Positions 27,683 through 36,392 of a DNA stretch of 64,000 nucleotides are shown in pieces (the stretch's first letter is position 1; the number at the start of each line of letters is the position of its first letter). The notes under the pieces were generated by a model. That model was not told where the DNA came from. It saw only the letters and a list, made by a program, of their open reading frames with translations, and searched no databases. Location of the stretch: contig NZ_JAQWCQ010000008.1 in assembly GCF_028705895.1 (NCBI RefSeq), forward strand, positions 1 through 64,000, in the 5' to 3' direction. The position numbers and the translations under genes are program-made. Source of the stretch: Massilibacteroides sp. GTDB taxonomy: Bacteria; Bacteroidota; Bacteroidia; Bacteroidales; Tannerellaceae.

Positions 27683-28426
27683 ATGCTTTGTATTGACAAC
27701 AGAACTACGGACGTTTATTTTAACCTTGCTGCTGAAGAATATCTGTTAAAGAATACGCAAAAGGATGTATTCATGCTATGGCAGAATGATCCTTGTGTGG
27801 TGATCGGGAAGCATCAGGATATTTTTGCTGAGGTAAATATTGGATTCGTAAATGAGAATAAGATAAAAATAGCCCGCCGCTATTCCGGTGGCGGTGCTGT
27901 TTATCATGATCAGGGTAATCTGAACTTCACGTTTATAGAAACCAACAAATCCGCTGATTTTGATATTTTCACCCGTAAATTGATTGATATGCTTGCGCCA
28001 TTAGGCATCTCCGCTTCTACAGACGAGCGAAGGGGAATCACAATTGACGGCTTGAAGATATCAGGAAGTGCACAAAGTATTTATAAGGACAGAGTATTGT
28101 TTCACGCTACTCTTCTTTATTCATCGGATTTACAAAAGCTGGCTACATCTTTAGATACTCCTTCGGAGCAAAAACTAAAGGTTAGAAAACAAAAAACGGC
28201 TGTCAAATCAGTCAAAAGTCCAGTAACGAACGTTTTAAACCATCTTCCCTCTTCAATCGGGTTAGATGAAATAAAGAATTATATTATAAACTACTATACT
28301 GAACAAACAGAAGGAAACAAGACCGATGTTTTTAAGACTGAAGATATTGATCGTATCAACGAACTCAGAAACATAAAATATGCTACAGAAAGCTGGATTT
28401 ACGACGGTAAATCCTTAAAAAAATAA
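27683..28426 (+). CDS. lplA: Lipoate-protein ligase A-like
   Basis: Attaches lipoate to the lipoyl lysine of E2. 247 residues of the BPL/LplA fold with WQNDPCVVIGKHQD, the signature RRYSGGGAVYHDQGNLNFTF (near 73-92) and the DGLKISGSAQ segment with the catalytic Lys. It is shorter than E. coli LplA (about 338), with only part of the C-terminal accessory domain, so activation and transfer may need checking. Its place between the E3 and E2 genes, 5 nt after lpdA, says it serves this complex. Confidence 0.9.
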   Translation: MLCIDNRTTDVYFNLAAEEYLLKNTQKDVFMLWQNDPCVVIGKHQDIFAEVNIGFVNENKIKIARRYSGGGAVYHDQGNLNFTFIETNKSADFDIFTRKLIDMLAPLGISASTDERRGITIDGLKISGSAQSIYKDRVLFHATLLYSSDLQKLATSLDTPSEQKLKVRKQKTAVKSVKSPVTNVLNHLPSSIGLDEIKNYIINYYTEQTEGNKTDVFKTEDIDRINELRNIKYATESWIYDGKSLKK

Positions 28427-28529
28427 AGCATAGAAAACAATCTATCTTACCTTCTTGTTCAAGAGGTACAAACTTATCTTAACACTGTAACACACAATAA
28501 ATAAACGTGTGTTTATTAATTCACAATTT

Positions 28530-29858
28530 ATGGCAACATTTGAAATAAAAATGCCCAAACTGGGCGAAAGTATTACAGAAGGCACGATCGTTTCCTGGTC
28601 GGTCAAGGTAGGTGATACTGTAAATGAAGATGATGTACTATTTGAAGTCAACACAGCAAAAGTTAGTGCGGAAATCCCCTCTCCGGTAGCCGGTAAGGTA
28701 CTGAAGATATTAGCCAACGAAGGTGATACAATCGCCGTAGGAGTAGTTGTAGCTCTTATCCAGTTAGACGGTGAAGACGGAGATGAACCCGCCAACGATG
28801 AACCCGCCAATGAAACATCACCCGCAGCTGCAGAACCAACAGAAAGCACTACTCCTCCAGCTGAACCAGTAAAAAACAGTAAAGGAAGCGAAGACCGCTG
28901 GTATTCTCCGGTAGTTTTAAGTAAAGCGCAAGAAGCCGGCATAGGCAAGGAAGAGCTTGACGCAATTCCAGGCACAGGCTATCAGGGACGTTTGAGTAAA
29001 AAAGATATAGATTCTTATATCGGCAGAAAGAAAACGGGCGCTCCGGCATCTGCCCCAAAGCCCGTTCCTACTCCTCAGGCAGCAGTTGCTCAACCATCGC
29101 CTGCTCCCGTTCCTCAACCAGCCGCGCCATCTACTCCGTCCGTTCCGGTAGTAGCCGGTGCAGAAGACGAGGTAATCGCAATGGATCCCGTTCGTCGTAT
29201 TATTGCCGACCGTATGACTGCGTCTAAGAAGATTTCTCCGCACGTAACGACAATCGTGGAAGTAGATATGACCAAATTGGTACGTTGGAGAGAAAAAAAC
29301 AAAGATGCTTTCAAAAAACGTGAAGGCGTTAGCCTGACCTTTATGTCTCCGATTACGGAAGCAACAGCCAAGGCACTCAAAGATTTCCCAAGAATCAATT
29401 CTTCTGTGGATGGATACAATATTATTCAGAAAAAACGAATCAACATCGGTATTGCTGTTTCGTTGAACGACGGCAACCTGATTGTTCCCGTAATTAAAGA
29501 TGCGGATAAACTAAGTATTAGTGGGTTAGCGGCATCTATCAGTACAGTAGCTGATAAAGCACGTAAAAACAAATTGATGCCGGATGACATTCAGGGGGGA
29601 ACGTTTACAATCTCTAATTTCGGTTCGTTCAAAAGTCTGATCAGCACACCGATTATTAATCAGCCGGAAGTAGCGATACTTGGAGTAGGCGCTATCGAAA
29701 AGAAACCGGCTATAATCGAAACTCCCGAAGGCGATGTAATTGCAATACGTCATAAGATGTATTTATCGCTTTCATTCGACCATCGTGTAATTGATGGTTC
29801 TTTAGGTGGAGAATTCGTACGCCGCGTTGCTGATTATCTTGAGAATTGGAATGAGTAA
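28530..29858 (+). CDS. 2-oxoacid dehydrogenase E2 (dihydrolipoyl acyltransferase)
   Basis: From the ATG at 28530 (442 residues; an in-frame ATG 21 nt upstream is less likely). One lipoyl domain (2-75) with K44 in EVNTAKVS as the lipoylated Lys, a Pro/Ala/Thr/Glu linker, a peripheral subunit-binding domain (about 122-160, SPVVLSKAQEAGIGKEEL), a second Pro/Ala linker and the catalytic core with DHRVIDGS, which carries the His and Asp of the acyltransferase site. The fused E1 follows after 22 nt. Together with a branched-chain-type E1 it fits a 2-oxoisovalerate or mixed 2-oxoacid complex. Confidence 0.92.
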   Translation: MATFEIKMPKLGESITEGTIVSWSVKVGDTVNEDDVLFEVNTAKVSAEIPSPVAGKVLKILANEGDTIAVGVVVALIQLDGEDGDEPANDEPANETSPAAAEPTESTTPPAEPVKNSKGSEDRWYSPVVLSKAQEAGIGKEELDAIPGTGYQGRLSKKDIDSYIGRKKTGAPASAPKPVPTPQAAVAQPSPAPVPQPAAPSTPSVPVVAGAEDEVIAMDPVRRIIADRMTASKKISPHVTTIVEVDMTKLVRWREKNKDAFKKREGVSLTFMSPITEATAKALKDFPRINSSVDGYNIIQKKRINIGIAVSLNDGNLIVPVIKDADKLSISGLAASISTVADKARKNKLMPDDIQGGTFTISNFGSFKSLISTPIINQPEVAILGVGAIEKKPAIIETPEGDVIAIRHKMYLSLSFDHRVIDGSLGGEFVRRVADYLENWNE

Positions 29859-29880
29859 TACATAATAAATAAAATAAGTC

Positions 29881-31914
29881 ATGAAGAAATACGATATAAA
29901 AACGACCGATAAGGAAACCCTGAAGAAGTGGTTTCACCTGATGACTCTCGGACGAGCGATCGACGAGAAAGCACCGGCGTACCTCTTACAATCTTTGGGA
30001 TGGTCTTATCATGCTCCATATGCGGGACATGATGGCATTCAATTGGCCGTAGGGCAGGTATTCGAGAAAGGGCAAGATTTTATGTTTCCTTATTACCGGG
30101 ACATGCTTACGGTTCTTTCTGCCGGACTCACTATTGAAGAGATTCTCTTAAACGGACTGTCCAAAGCTACTGATATTTCAAGTGGCGGTCGCCATATGTC
30201 TAATCACTTTGCCAAGGTAAACTGGCATATTGAAAATGTGTCTTCGGCTGTTGCCAGCCACGACACACATGCTGTTGGAGTAGCCCGTGCAATGGTTTAT
30301 TACAAACATAAAGGTGTTGCTATTACATTGCACGGTGAGTCTTCCACATCGGAAGGGTATGTTTACGAAGCGATAAACGGGGCAAGTAATGAAAAACTGC
30401 CTGTTATCTTTGTAATCCAGGATAATGGTTACGGGATTTCTGTTCCCAAGAAGGATCAGACAGCCAACCGTAAGGTTGCGGACAATTTCGTCGGGATGAA
30501 AAATCTCCGGATTATTCACTGTAATGGTAAGGATGTATTCGATTCGATGAATGCCATGACCGAGGCACGTGAATATGCAATTGAAACAAGTAATCCGGTA
30601 ATTGTACAAGCCAACTGTGTACGTATCGGTTCGCATTCTAATTCGGACAAACATACACTATATCGTGATGAAGACGAACTGTCTTACGTAAAGGCAGCCG
30701 ACCCTTTATTGAAGTTCCGCCGTATGTTGCTTCGTTACAAACGTTTCTCAGAGAAAGAGCTCAAAGAAATCGAAGCGGAAGCCAAGAAAGAATTGAGTGT
30801 AGCAAACCGCAAGGCAATCTCTGCTCCGGATCCTGATCCGAAGACAATTCACAATTTTGTTATTCCGGAACCTTACAAACCAAAGGTATATGTAGATGGT
30901 ACGCATAACAAGGACGGTGAAAAGATTAATATGGTAACCGCGATCAATGAAACGTTGAAAGCCGAATTCCGTAAAAACCCGGATACATTCTTATTCGGAC
31001 AAGACGTAGCCAATCGCGATAAAGGTGGTGTGTTCAATGTATCCAAAGGTATGCAGCAGGAATTTGGTGAAAACCGGGTCTATAATGCTCCTATTGCTGA
31101 AGATTATATTGTGGGTACGGCCAACGGGATGAGTCGTTTCGATCCGAAGATACGTGTGGTAATTGAAGGCGCTGAATTTGCAGACTATTTCTGGCCGGCC
31201 ATGAATCAATATGTGGAATGTACACACGACTATTGGAGAAGTAACGGACAGTTTTCTCCGAATATCACGCTTCGTTTAGCTTCCGGTGGTTATATAGGTG
31301 GCGGACTTTATCATTCCCAGAACATTGAAGGTGCTCTAACTACCCTACCGGGAGCGCGGATTGTTTATCCATCCTTTGCCGATGATGCAGCAGGCCTGTT
31401 ACGCACCAGTCTTCGTTCCGAAGGACTAACGGTATTTATGGAACCTAAGGCATTATACAACGCAGTGGAAGCATCTACCGTAGTGCCCGATGACTTTGAA
31501 GTTCCGTTTGGTAAGGCAAGGATTCGTCGTTCAGGGGCTGATCTCACCTTGGTTACGTATGGTAACACTACGCATCTAAGCCTTCAGGCTGCAGAACAAT
31601 TAGCAAAAGAAGGGATAGGCTCTGTAGAAGTCATAGACCTTCGTTCCCTTCTGCCTTTAGACAAAGGAACCATCTTTGAGTCAATAAAGAAGACAAGTAA
31701 AGTTCTGATTGTACATGAAGATAAAGTCTTTTCCGGATTCGGAGCAGAAGTCGCAGCGACAATTGCAGACGAAATGTTCCGTTACTTAGATGCCCCGATT
31801 CAGCGTGTAGGTTCTACCTTCACTCCGGTTGGATTCAACCCTATTCTTGAAAGAGCTATTTTACCAAATGCTGCATTAATTTATGAAGCAGCAAAGAAAC
31901 AAATACAGTATTAA
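29881..31914 (+). CDS. 2-oxoacid dehydrogenase E1, alpha and beta subunits fused
   Basis: Thiamine diphosphate-dependent decarboxylase component. Residues 1 to about 330 are the alpha-type part (GRAIDEKAPAYLLQSLGW, YYRDM, GGRHMSNH), and about 345-677 are the beta-type part (NMVTAINETLKAEF, GQDVANRDKGGVFNVSKG, RVYNAPIAEDYIVGTANG). The TPP/Mg motif reads GES (152-154) with N182, not the usual GDG-N, so Asp is replaced by Glu. The sequence is nearest to branched-chain oxoacid E1; the fusion is known in Bacteroidetes. The flavodoxin gene lies 23 nt downstream. Confidence 0.92.
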   Translation: MKKYDIKTTDKETLKKWFHLMTLGRAIDEKAPAYLLQSLGWSYHAPYAGHDGIQLAVGQVFEKGQDFMFPYYRDMLTVLSAGLTIEEILLNGLSKATDISSGGRHMSNHFAKVNWHIENVSSAVASHDTHAVGVARAMVYYKHKGVAITLHGESSTSEGYVYEAINGASNEKLPVIFVIQDNGYGISVPKKDQTANRKVADNFVGMKNLRIIHCNGKDVFDSMNAMTEAREYAIETSNPVIVQANCVRIGSHSNSDKHTLYRDEDELSYVKAADPLLKFRRMLLRYKRFSEKELKEIEAEAKKELSVANRKAISAPDPDPKTIHNFVIPEPYKPKVYVDGTHNKDGEKINMVTAINETLKAEFRKNPDTFLFGQDVANRDKGGVFNVSKGMQQEFGENRVYNAPIAEDYIVGTANGMSRFDPKIRVVIEGAEFADYFWPAMNQYVECTHDYWRSNGQFSPNITLRLASGGYIGGGLYHSQNIEGALTTLPGARIVYPSFADDAAGLLRTSLRSEGLTVFMEPKALYNAVEASTVVPDDFEVPFGKARIRRSGADLTLVTYGNTTHLSLQAAEQLAKEGIGSVEVIDLRSLLPLDKGTIFESIKKTSKVLIVHEDKVFSGFGAEVAATIADEMFRYLDAPIQRVGSTFTPVGFNPILERAILPNAALIYEAAKKQIQY

Positions 31915-31937
31915 CTTTAACAAGAACAATAAGTAAG

Positions 31938-32444
31938 ATGAAAAAGACAGGATTATTTTATGGCGTTAACACCAAAAAGACAGCCTTGATCGGGAAAGAA
32001 ATACAAGAGGCTTTCGGAGAAAACAAAGCTGACATTGTTGCCGTAGAAGAAGCCGGAAAGAAAAGTTTCGAACAATACGACAACCTGATAATAGGTGCGT
32101 CAACATGGTTTGATGGTGAATTACCCACTTACTGGGATGAATTACTTCCCGAATTAGAAAATCTAAAGATGAAAGGTAAAAAAGTGGCCATCTTCGGTTT
32201 AGGAGACCAAGAAGGGTATCCGGAAAACTTTGTTGACGGAATCGGCCTGTTGGCTGAATTTTTCGAAGCCTCTGGCGCCGAAATCGTAGGTCACACCTCC
32301 ATTGAAGGATATACGTTTGAAGGTTCTCGCGCTTTACGCGACGGTAAATTCCTCGGATTAGCAATTGATCAGGAGAATCAATCCGACCTGACCGGATCAC
32401 GTATTGCCGCATGGGTTAAACAGCTGAAAAAGGAGTTTAACTAA
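31938..32444 (+). CDS. fldA: Flavodoxin
   Basis: 168-residue long-chain flavodoxin that carries one electron pair on FMN. LFYGVNTKKTALIGKEIQ is the phosphate-binding loop region, YDNLIIGASTWFDGELPTYWDE supplies the first isoalloxazine-stacking aromatic (Trp in place of the usual site), and VAIFGLGDQEGYPENFVDGIG the second loop with its Tyr. It is the last gene of the dehydrogenase operon and ends at a strong terminator, which hints at a link with oxoacid oxidation or simply co-transcription. Confidence 0.93.
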   Translation: MKKTGLFYGVNTKKTALIGKEIQEAFGENKADIVAVEEAGKKSFEQYDNLIIGASTWFDGELPTYWDELLPELENLKMKGKKVAIFGLGDQEGYPENFVDGIGLLAEFFEASGAEIVGHTSIEGYTFEGSRALRDGKFLGLAIDQENQSDLTGSRIAAWVKQLKKEFN

Positions 32445-32470
32445 ATAAACTCCTATAAAGCTTACAGCTT

Positions 32471-32528
32471 AAAAGAGTAGAATACAGAGGAACGCATATA
32501 GATGCTCCTCTGTATTCTACTCTTTTTT
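32471..32528 (+). terminator. Terminator of the oxoacid dehydrogenase operon
   Basis: A 21-bp perfect stem (32471-32491 with 32506-32526, including AGAGTAGAATACAGAGG) around a 14-nt loop and followed by a T-run. One of the strongest terminators in the window. Confidence 0.9.
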
Positions 32529-33146
32529 GTTTCATAGACACTATTTGACAAAAAGATATTTACTTCTCACTTTTCTCTTACAGATCAACAAAATGTCGAT
32601 TTGACCGAAAATAGAATTTTATTATATCATTTTATTATTTGACCATTATTTCGTGTTTTTAATTCTTCCAAGGGATTAATTTCAAAACCAATATATATAT
32701 AGACAGCTCATTCTGAACTATCTGACTTCACCTTACCTCCAAACAGTTTTTTCTAAAAATACGAACTACAATGTACATTTTCACTTTCAATAAATGTATT
32801 AAGCAGAATTTTTATTATTGACAAAAAGATATCTCAAATAGACCATTATATTATATATATATCTTTGACTCATTGAATCTTGAACAGAAACTGTTAAAAT
32901 ATTTACTTTTGTCTAAATCTTACTTTAAACCAAAATAAAATAACAAAAATATTGTTTAATAATTAAATAAGTGTAAATTTACCACTGGAAATAGCGTTTA
33001 AAACATCATTAGATTTTCCTTATTACTTACACGCCTTTTTCCATTCAAACTCTGTCATATTGACATTCATTATGTAGTTATCTTGTATTTATGTTAAATA
33101 AAAACTTTACGCTTAGTATTAATCAAATCGAAAAAAAAGAGTGTTT
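32529..33146 (+). promoter_or_regulatory. Long AT-rich regulatory region upstream of susC
   Basis: About 620 bp without a coding frame. TTGACAAAAAGATAT occurs twice in direct orientation (32545-32559 and 32818-32832). GACCATTAT also recurs (near 32641 and 32841). A TAnnTTTG box, TATCTTTG, is at 32860-32867, which would give a leader of about 270 nt before susC. The repeats may be sites for a regulator of the SusCD pair; no regulator gene is adjacent. Confidence 0.5.
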
Positions 33147-36100
33147 ATGAAAAGATTGACTTTTCTTTTTTTATGCTTGTTAGGAAGCATAGGGATTACA
33201 CTGGCTCAAACCCGAACTATTGAGGGACTTGTTCTTTCCGCAGAAGGAGAAGAGCCGGTAATTGGAGCTTCGATAGTAGTAAAAGGCACTACTATCGGTA
33301 CAGTAACAAACTTCGACGGTGTTTTTACACTGAATGTACCTAATTCTGCAACGACATTAGTGGTTTCTTATTTGGGTATGAAAAGCCAGGAGGTGGCTAT
33401 TCAAGCGAATTTACGCATTTTACTTGAAACAGACTCGCAAAAATTGGATGAAGTTGTTGTAACCGCAATGGGACTTAATCGCGAGAAGAAATCTTTGGGT
33501 TATGCTGTCCAGGAAGTAAAATCGGGAGAGTTGACAAAAGCCGGTGCAACAAGTCTGACCAGCTCGTTGGCAGGTAAGGTTGCCGGAGTTCAGATTAACC
33601 AGTTTGGAGGCTCTGTTGGTGCATCTTCACGTATCTCGATTCGTGGTAACTCTTCATTAAGTGCAGACCAACAGCCATTAGTCGTTGTAGATGGCGTTCC
33701 AATCGCCAATGATACTCAACGTTCTGGAGACAATACGTACAATGGCGTTGACTACGGTTCCGGCCTTAACGATATCAACCCGGAAGATATAGAGTCAATC
33801 TCGGTCTTGAAAGGTGGATCTGCGGCTTTGTATGGCATGCGTGCAGGTAACGGTGTAATTTTAATTACGACCAAATCCGGTAAAAATGCGAATGGCGTTT
33901 CTGTTTCATATGACATGAACATTACTATGGATCAAGTCGCAAATATTCCAAAACTTCAAAACTTATACGGTCAAGGTCATGACGGTGATGAATGGCACTG
34001 GAAAAACGGAAGTCATTCCGATCTGAGTTATCAGGATTATGCAACTCAATACGGTTTTGATTATTCAAAAGGGGTCAATGTTGGTTATGACGAGTCTTGG
34101 GGACCAAGACTGGACGCTGGATTGAAGATCAGTCAGTATGACAGTAATGGTGAATATGTGGATTGGGTTTCTCGCCCGAATAACATAAAAGACTTTTTCC
34201 AGACAGGTGTTTCAATGAACCACATCATATCAGTTCAGGCAAAGGGTGAAAAAGTAACAACTCGTGCATCATTGTCATTCCGCGATCAGGTAGGTACTGT
34301 GCCTAACACAGACCAGAAGAAGTATTCCGGTCAGATGAACACGGAGATTAAACTGAATAAATATATCTCGTATCTTATGAACGCCAGTTACACCCGTACA
34401 CAGAGTGACAACTTAATTACTCAGGGATATGGTAACAACCCGATGAACTCTTTGATAACCTGGTCTGGCCGTCAGATCAATATGAAGACACTAAAAGCCA
34501 ATTGGGACCAGAAGGATGCTCAAGGTAACTATACCTATTATAACTGGATTGATTATTATCACATGAACCCCTATTTTTCCTTATATGAAAACACGAACAG
34601 TTACCAGCGTGATCGTATATTTGGGAAATCATCATTATTTTATCAACCTTTTGAATGGCTGAAGTTTGAAGGTCGTGTAGGTTTCGACTATTACAACGCG
34701 CAGACTTTTGAAAAACACTATTTTGATCGTGGTGACTGGCCTGACGGTGGTTTCTTACAGCAAACAACCAAAAACACAGAGTTGAATACCGACTTTATTG
34801 CTTCTGTAAACAAAACATTTGGAGATATCAATCTTTCAGGTATAGTAGGAGCAAACTATAGAGATCTTACGTGGGAAACTCACGCTTTGGGAGCAACAGC
34901 TTTAACTGTTCCTGGTGTTTATACTTTGGCAAACAAATCCGGTGACGCGACAGCAACAATAGACCATAGCCACATACGTTCGAATTCAATCTATGCCAAT
35001 GCTTCTTTAGGCTGGAAAAATCAACTTTATTTAGAAGCCAGCGCGCGTAACGACTGGAGTTCCACAATACATGAAGATTTCTTCTACCCTTCAGCAAGTT
35101 TGAGTTGGATTCCGACAGCATCGTTTGAAAGCATCAAAGGAGACGTCCTCTCTTTCTGGAAACTGCGTGCAGGTATCGCCGAGATCGGTAAAGCTACAAG
35201 TGCTTATCGCAATAGTTACTATTATTATGCTGAAAGTTCATCATTTAATGGTGTAGCACAAATGTATAAGAGTTACTCATACCCTAATCTCGATTTAAAA
35301 CCGGAAAGTATTACTACTTGGGAAATAGGTACTGAGGTTGGTTTATTAGACGATCGCATACATTTTGATATAGCTTATTATCAGAAACAAACCAAAGATC
35401 AGATATTATCTGTTTCTACATCAAATGTAGTGGGATTCTCTTCCATGTTGGTTAATGCCGGACAGATAGACAATAAAGGGGTTGAAATCCAATTAAGAGG
35501 TGATGTGCTTCGCAGCAAAGAGGGATTGAACTGGACTTCTACTCTGAACTTTGCAAAAGACAAGAGTAAAGTTGTAAGCTTATATTCCGGTTTGGATACG
35601 TATCAGATTGGTTGGACCTGGGGTATTGCCACACAAGCACGCGTGGGTTCTACTTGGGGCGACTTGGTTGGAACCGGCTATTCACGTATAACTGAAGATG
35701 ATGTGAAAGCAAATACAGCCTCTGCCGATCAAATCGGAGCAATCAAAGTAAATGCAAATGGAAAACCGACGACAGCCTCTGCTCAAGTGATCGGAAATGT
35801 CACTCCGGACTTCTTAATGGGATGGCGTCAGGATTTCAATTATAAGAATCTGGCATTCGGTTTCTTATTGGATTTACGCATTGGCGGTGATATCTGGTCT
35901 CAATCTATGTCTCACTCATATTCTGCCGGTACTGCTTATGTGACAGCTGAAAACGGAATTCGTGAAAAAGATGTTATAGGTGGTAAAGATGTTCAGACTG
36001 ATGAACGTTTTGTTATGGAGGACGCAAGTGGTAACTGGGTGGAAAACACAATAAAGACAAATGCTTATACATGGTTTAATTCTTATGGCACATCCGAAAC

Positions 36101-36374
36101 CTACGTATTCGACGGTTCGTTCCTGAAACTACGTGAAGTATATCTGTCTTATGAACTCCCAAAAGCAATATTGAACAAAACTAAATATTTCAAGAAAGCG
36201 ACAGTATCATTAATCGGAACAAACCTTGCCCTGCTTTGGGTACACTCATCCAATACTTTGCGTTTGGATCCGGAAACCGGTGGTGTGTCCAGTGATAGCC
36301 GTGGTGTAGGATTCGAACAGGCATCAACTCCGGGATCACGCAGTATCGGTCTTAAATTAGGTTTAACATTTTAA
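33147..36374 (+). CDS. SusC/RagA-family TonB-dependent outer membrane transporter
   Basis: From the ATG at 33147 (1075 residues). Sec signal MKRLTFLFLCLLGSIGITLAQ, a carboxypeptidase-regulatory-like domain (about 25-100, GLVLSAEGEEPVIGASIVVKG), a TonB-box-like segment LDEVVVTAMG, a plug domain with SSRISIRGNSSLSADQQPLVVVDGVPI and the 22-strand barrel to the terminal GLKLGLTF. It imports a glycan or peptide-like ligand together with the SusD protein encoded 18 nt downstream. No glycoside hydrolase or sensor gene adjoins, so the substrate cannot be inferred. Confidence 0.95.
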   Translation: MKRLTFLFLCLLGSIGITLAQTRTIEGLVLSAEGEEPVIGASIVVKGTTIGTVTNFDGVFTLNVPNSATTLVVSYLGMKSQEVAIQANLRILLETDSQKLDEVVVTAMGLNREKKSLGYAVQEVKSGELTKAGATSLTSSLAGKVAGVQINQFGGSVGASSRISIRGNSSLSADQQPLVVVDGVPIANDTQRSGDNTYNGVDYGSGLNDINPEDIESISVLKGGSAALYGMRAGNGVILITTKSGKNANGVSVSYDMNITMDQVANIPKLQNLYGQGHDGDEWHWKNGSHSDLSYQDYATQYGFDYSKGVNVGYDESWGPRLDAGLKISQYDSNGEYVDWVSRPNNIKDFFQTGVSMNHIISVQAKGEKVTTRASLSFRDQVGTVPNTDQKKYSGQMNTEIKLNKYISYLMNASYTRTQSDNLITQGYGNNPMNSLITWSGRQINMKTLKANWDQKDAQGNYTYYNWIDYYHMNPYFSLYENTNSYQRDRIFGKSSLFYQPFEWLKFEGRVGFDYYNAQTFEKHYFDRGDWPDGGFLQQTTKNTELNTDFIASVNKTFGDINLSGIVGANYRDLTWETHALGATALTVPGVYTLANKSGDATATIDHSHIRSNSIYANASLGWKNQLYLEASARNDWSSTIHEDFFYPSASLSWIPTASFESIKGDVLSFWKLRAGIAEIGKATSAYRNSYYYYAESSSFNGVAQMYKSYSYPNLDLKPESITTWEIGTEVGLLDDRIHFDIAYYQKQTKDQILSVSTSNVVGFSSMLVNAGQIDNKGVEIQLRGDVLRSKEGLNWTSTLNFAKDKSKVVSLYSGLDTYQIGWTWGIATQARVGSTWGDLVGTGYSRITEDDVKANTASADQIGAIKVNANGKPTTASAQVIGNVTPDFLMGWRQDFNYKNLAFGFLLDLRIGGDIWSQSMSHSYSAGTAYVTAENGIREKDVIGGKDVQTDERFVMEDASGNWVENTIKTNAYTWFNSYGTSETYVFDGSFLKLREVYLSYELPKAILNKTKYFKKATVSLIGTNLALLWVHSSNTLRLDPETGGVSSDSRGVGFEQASTPGSRSIGLKLGLTF

Positions 36375-36392
36375 TTAAAAGCTGTTTGAATT

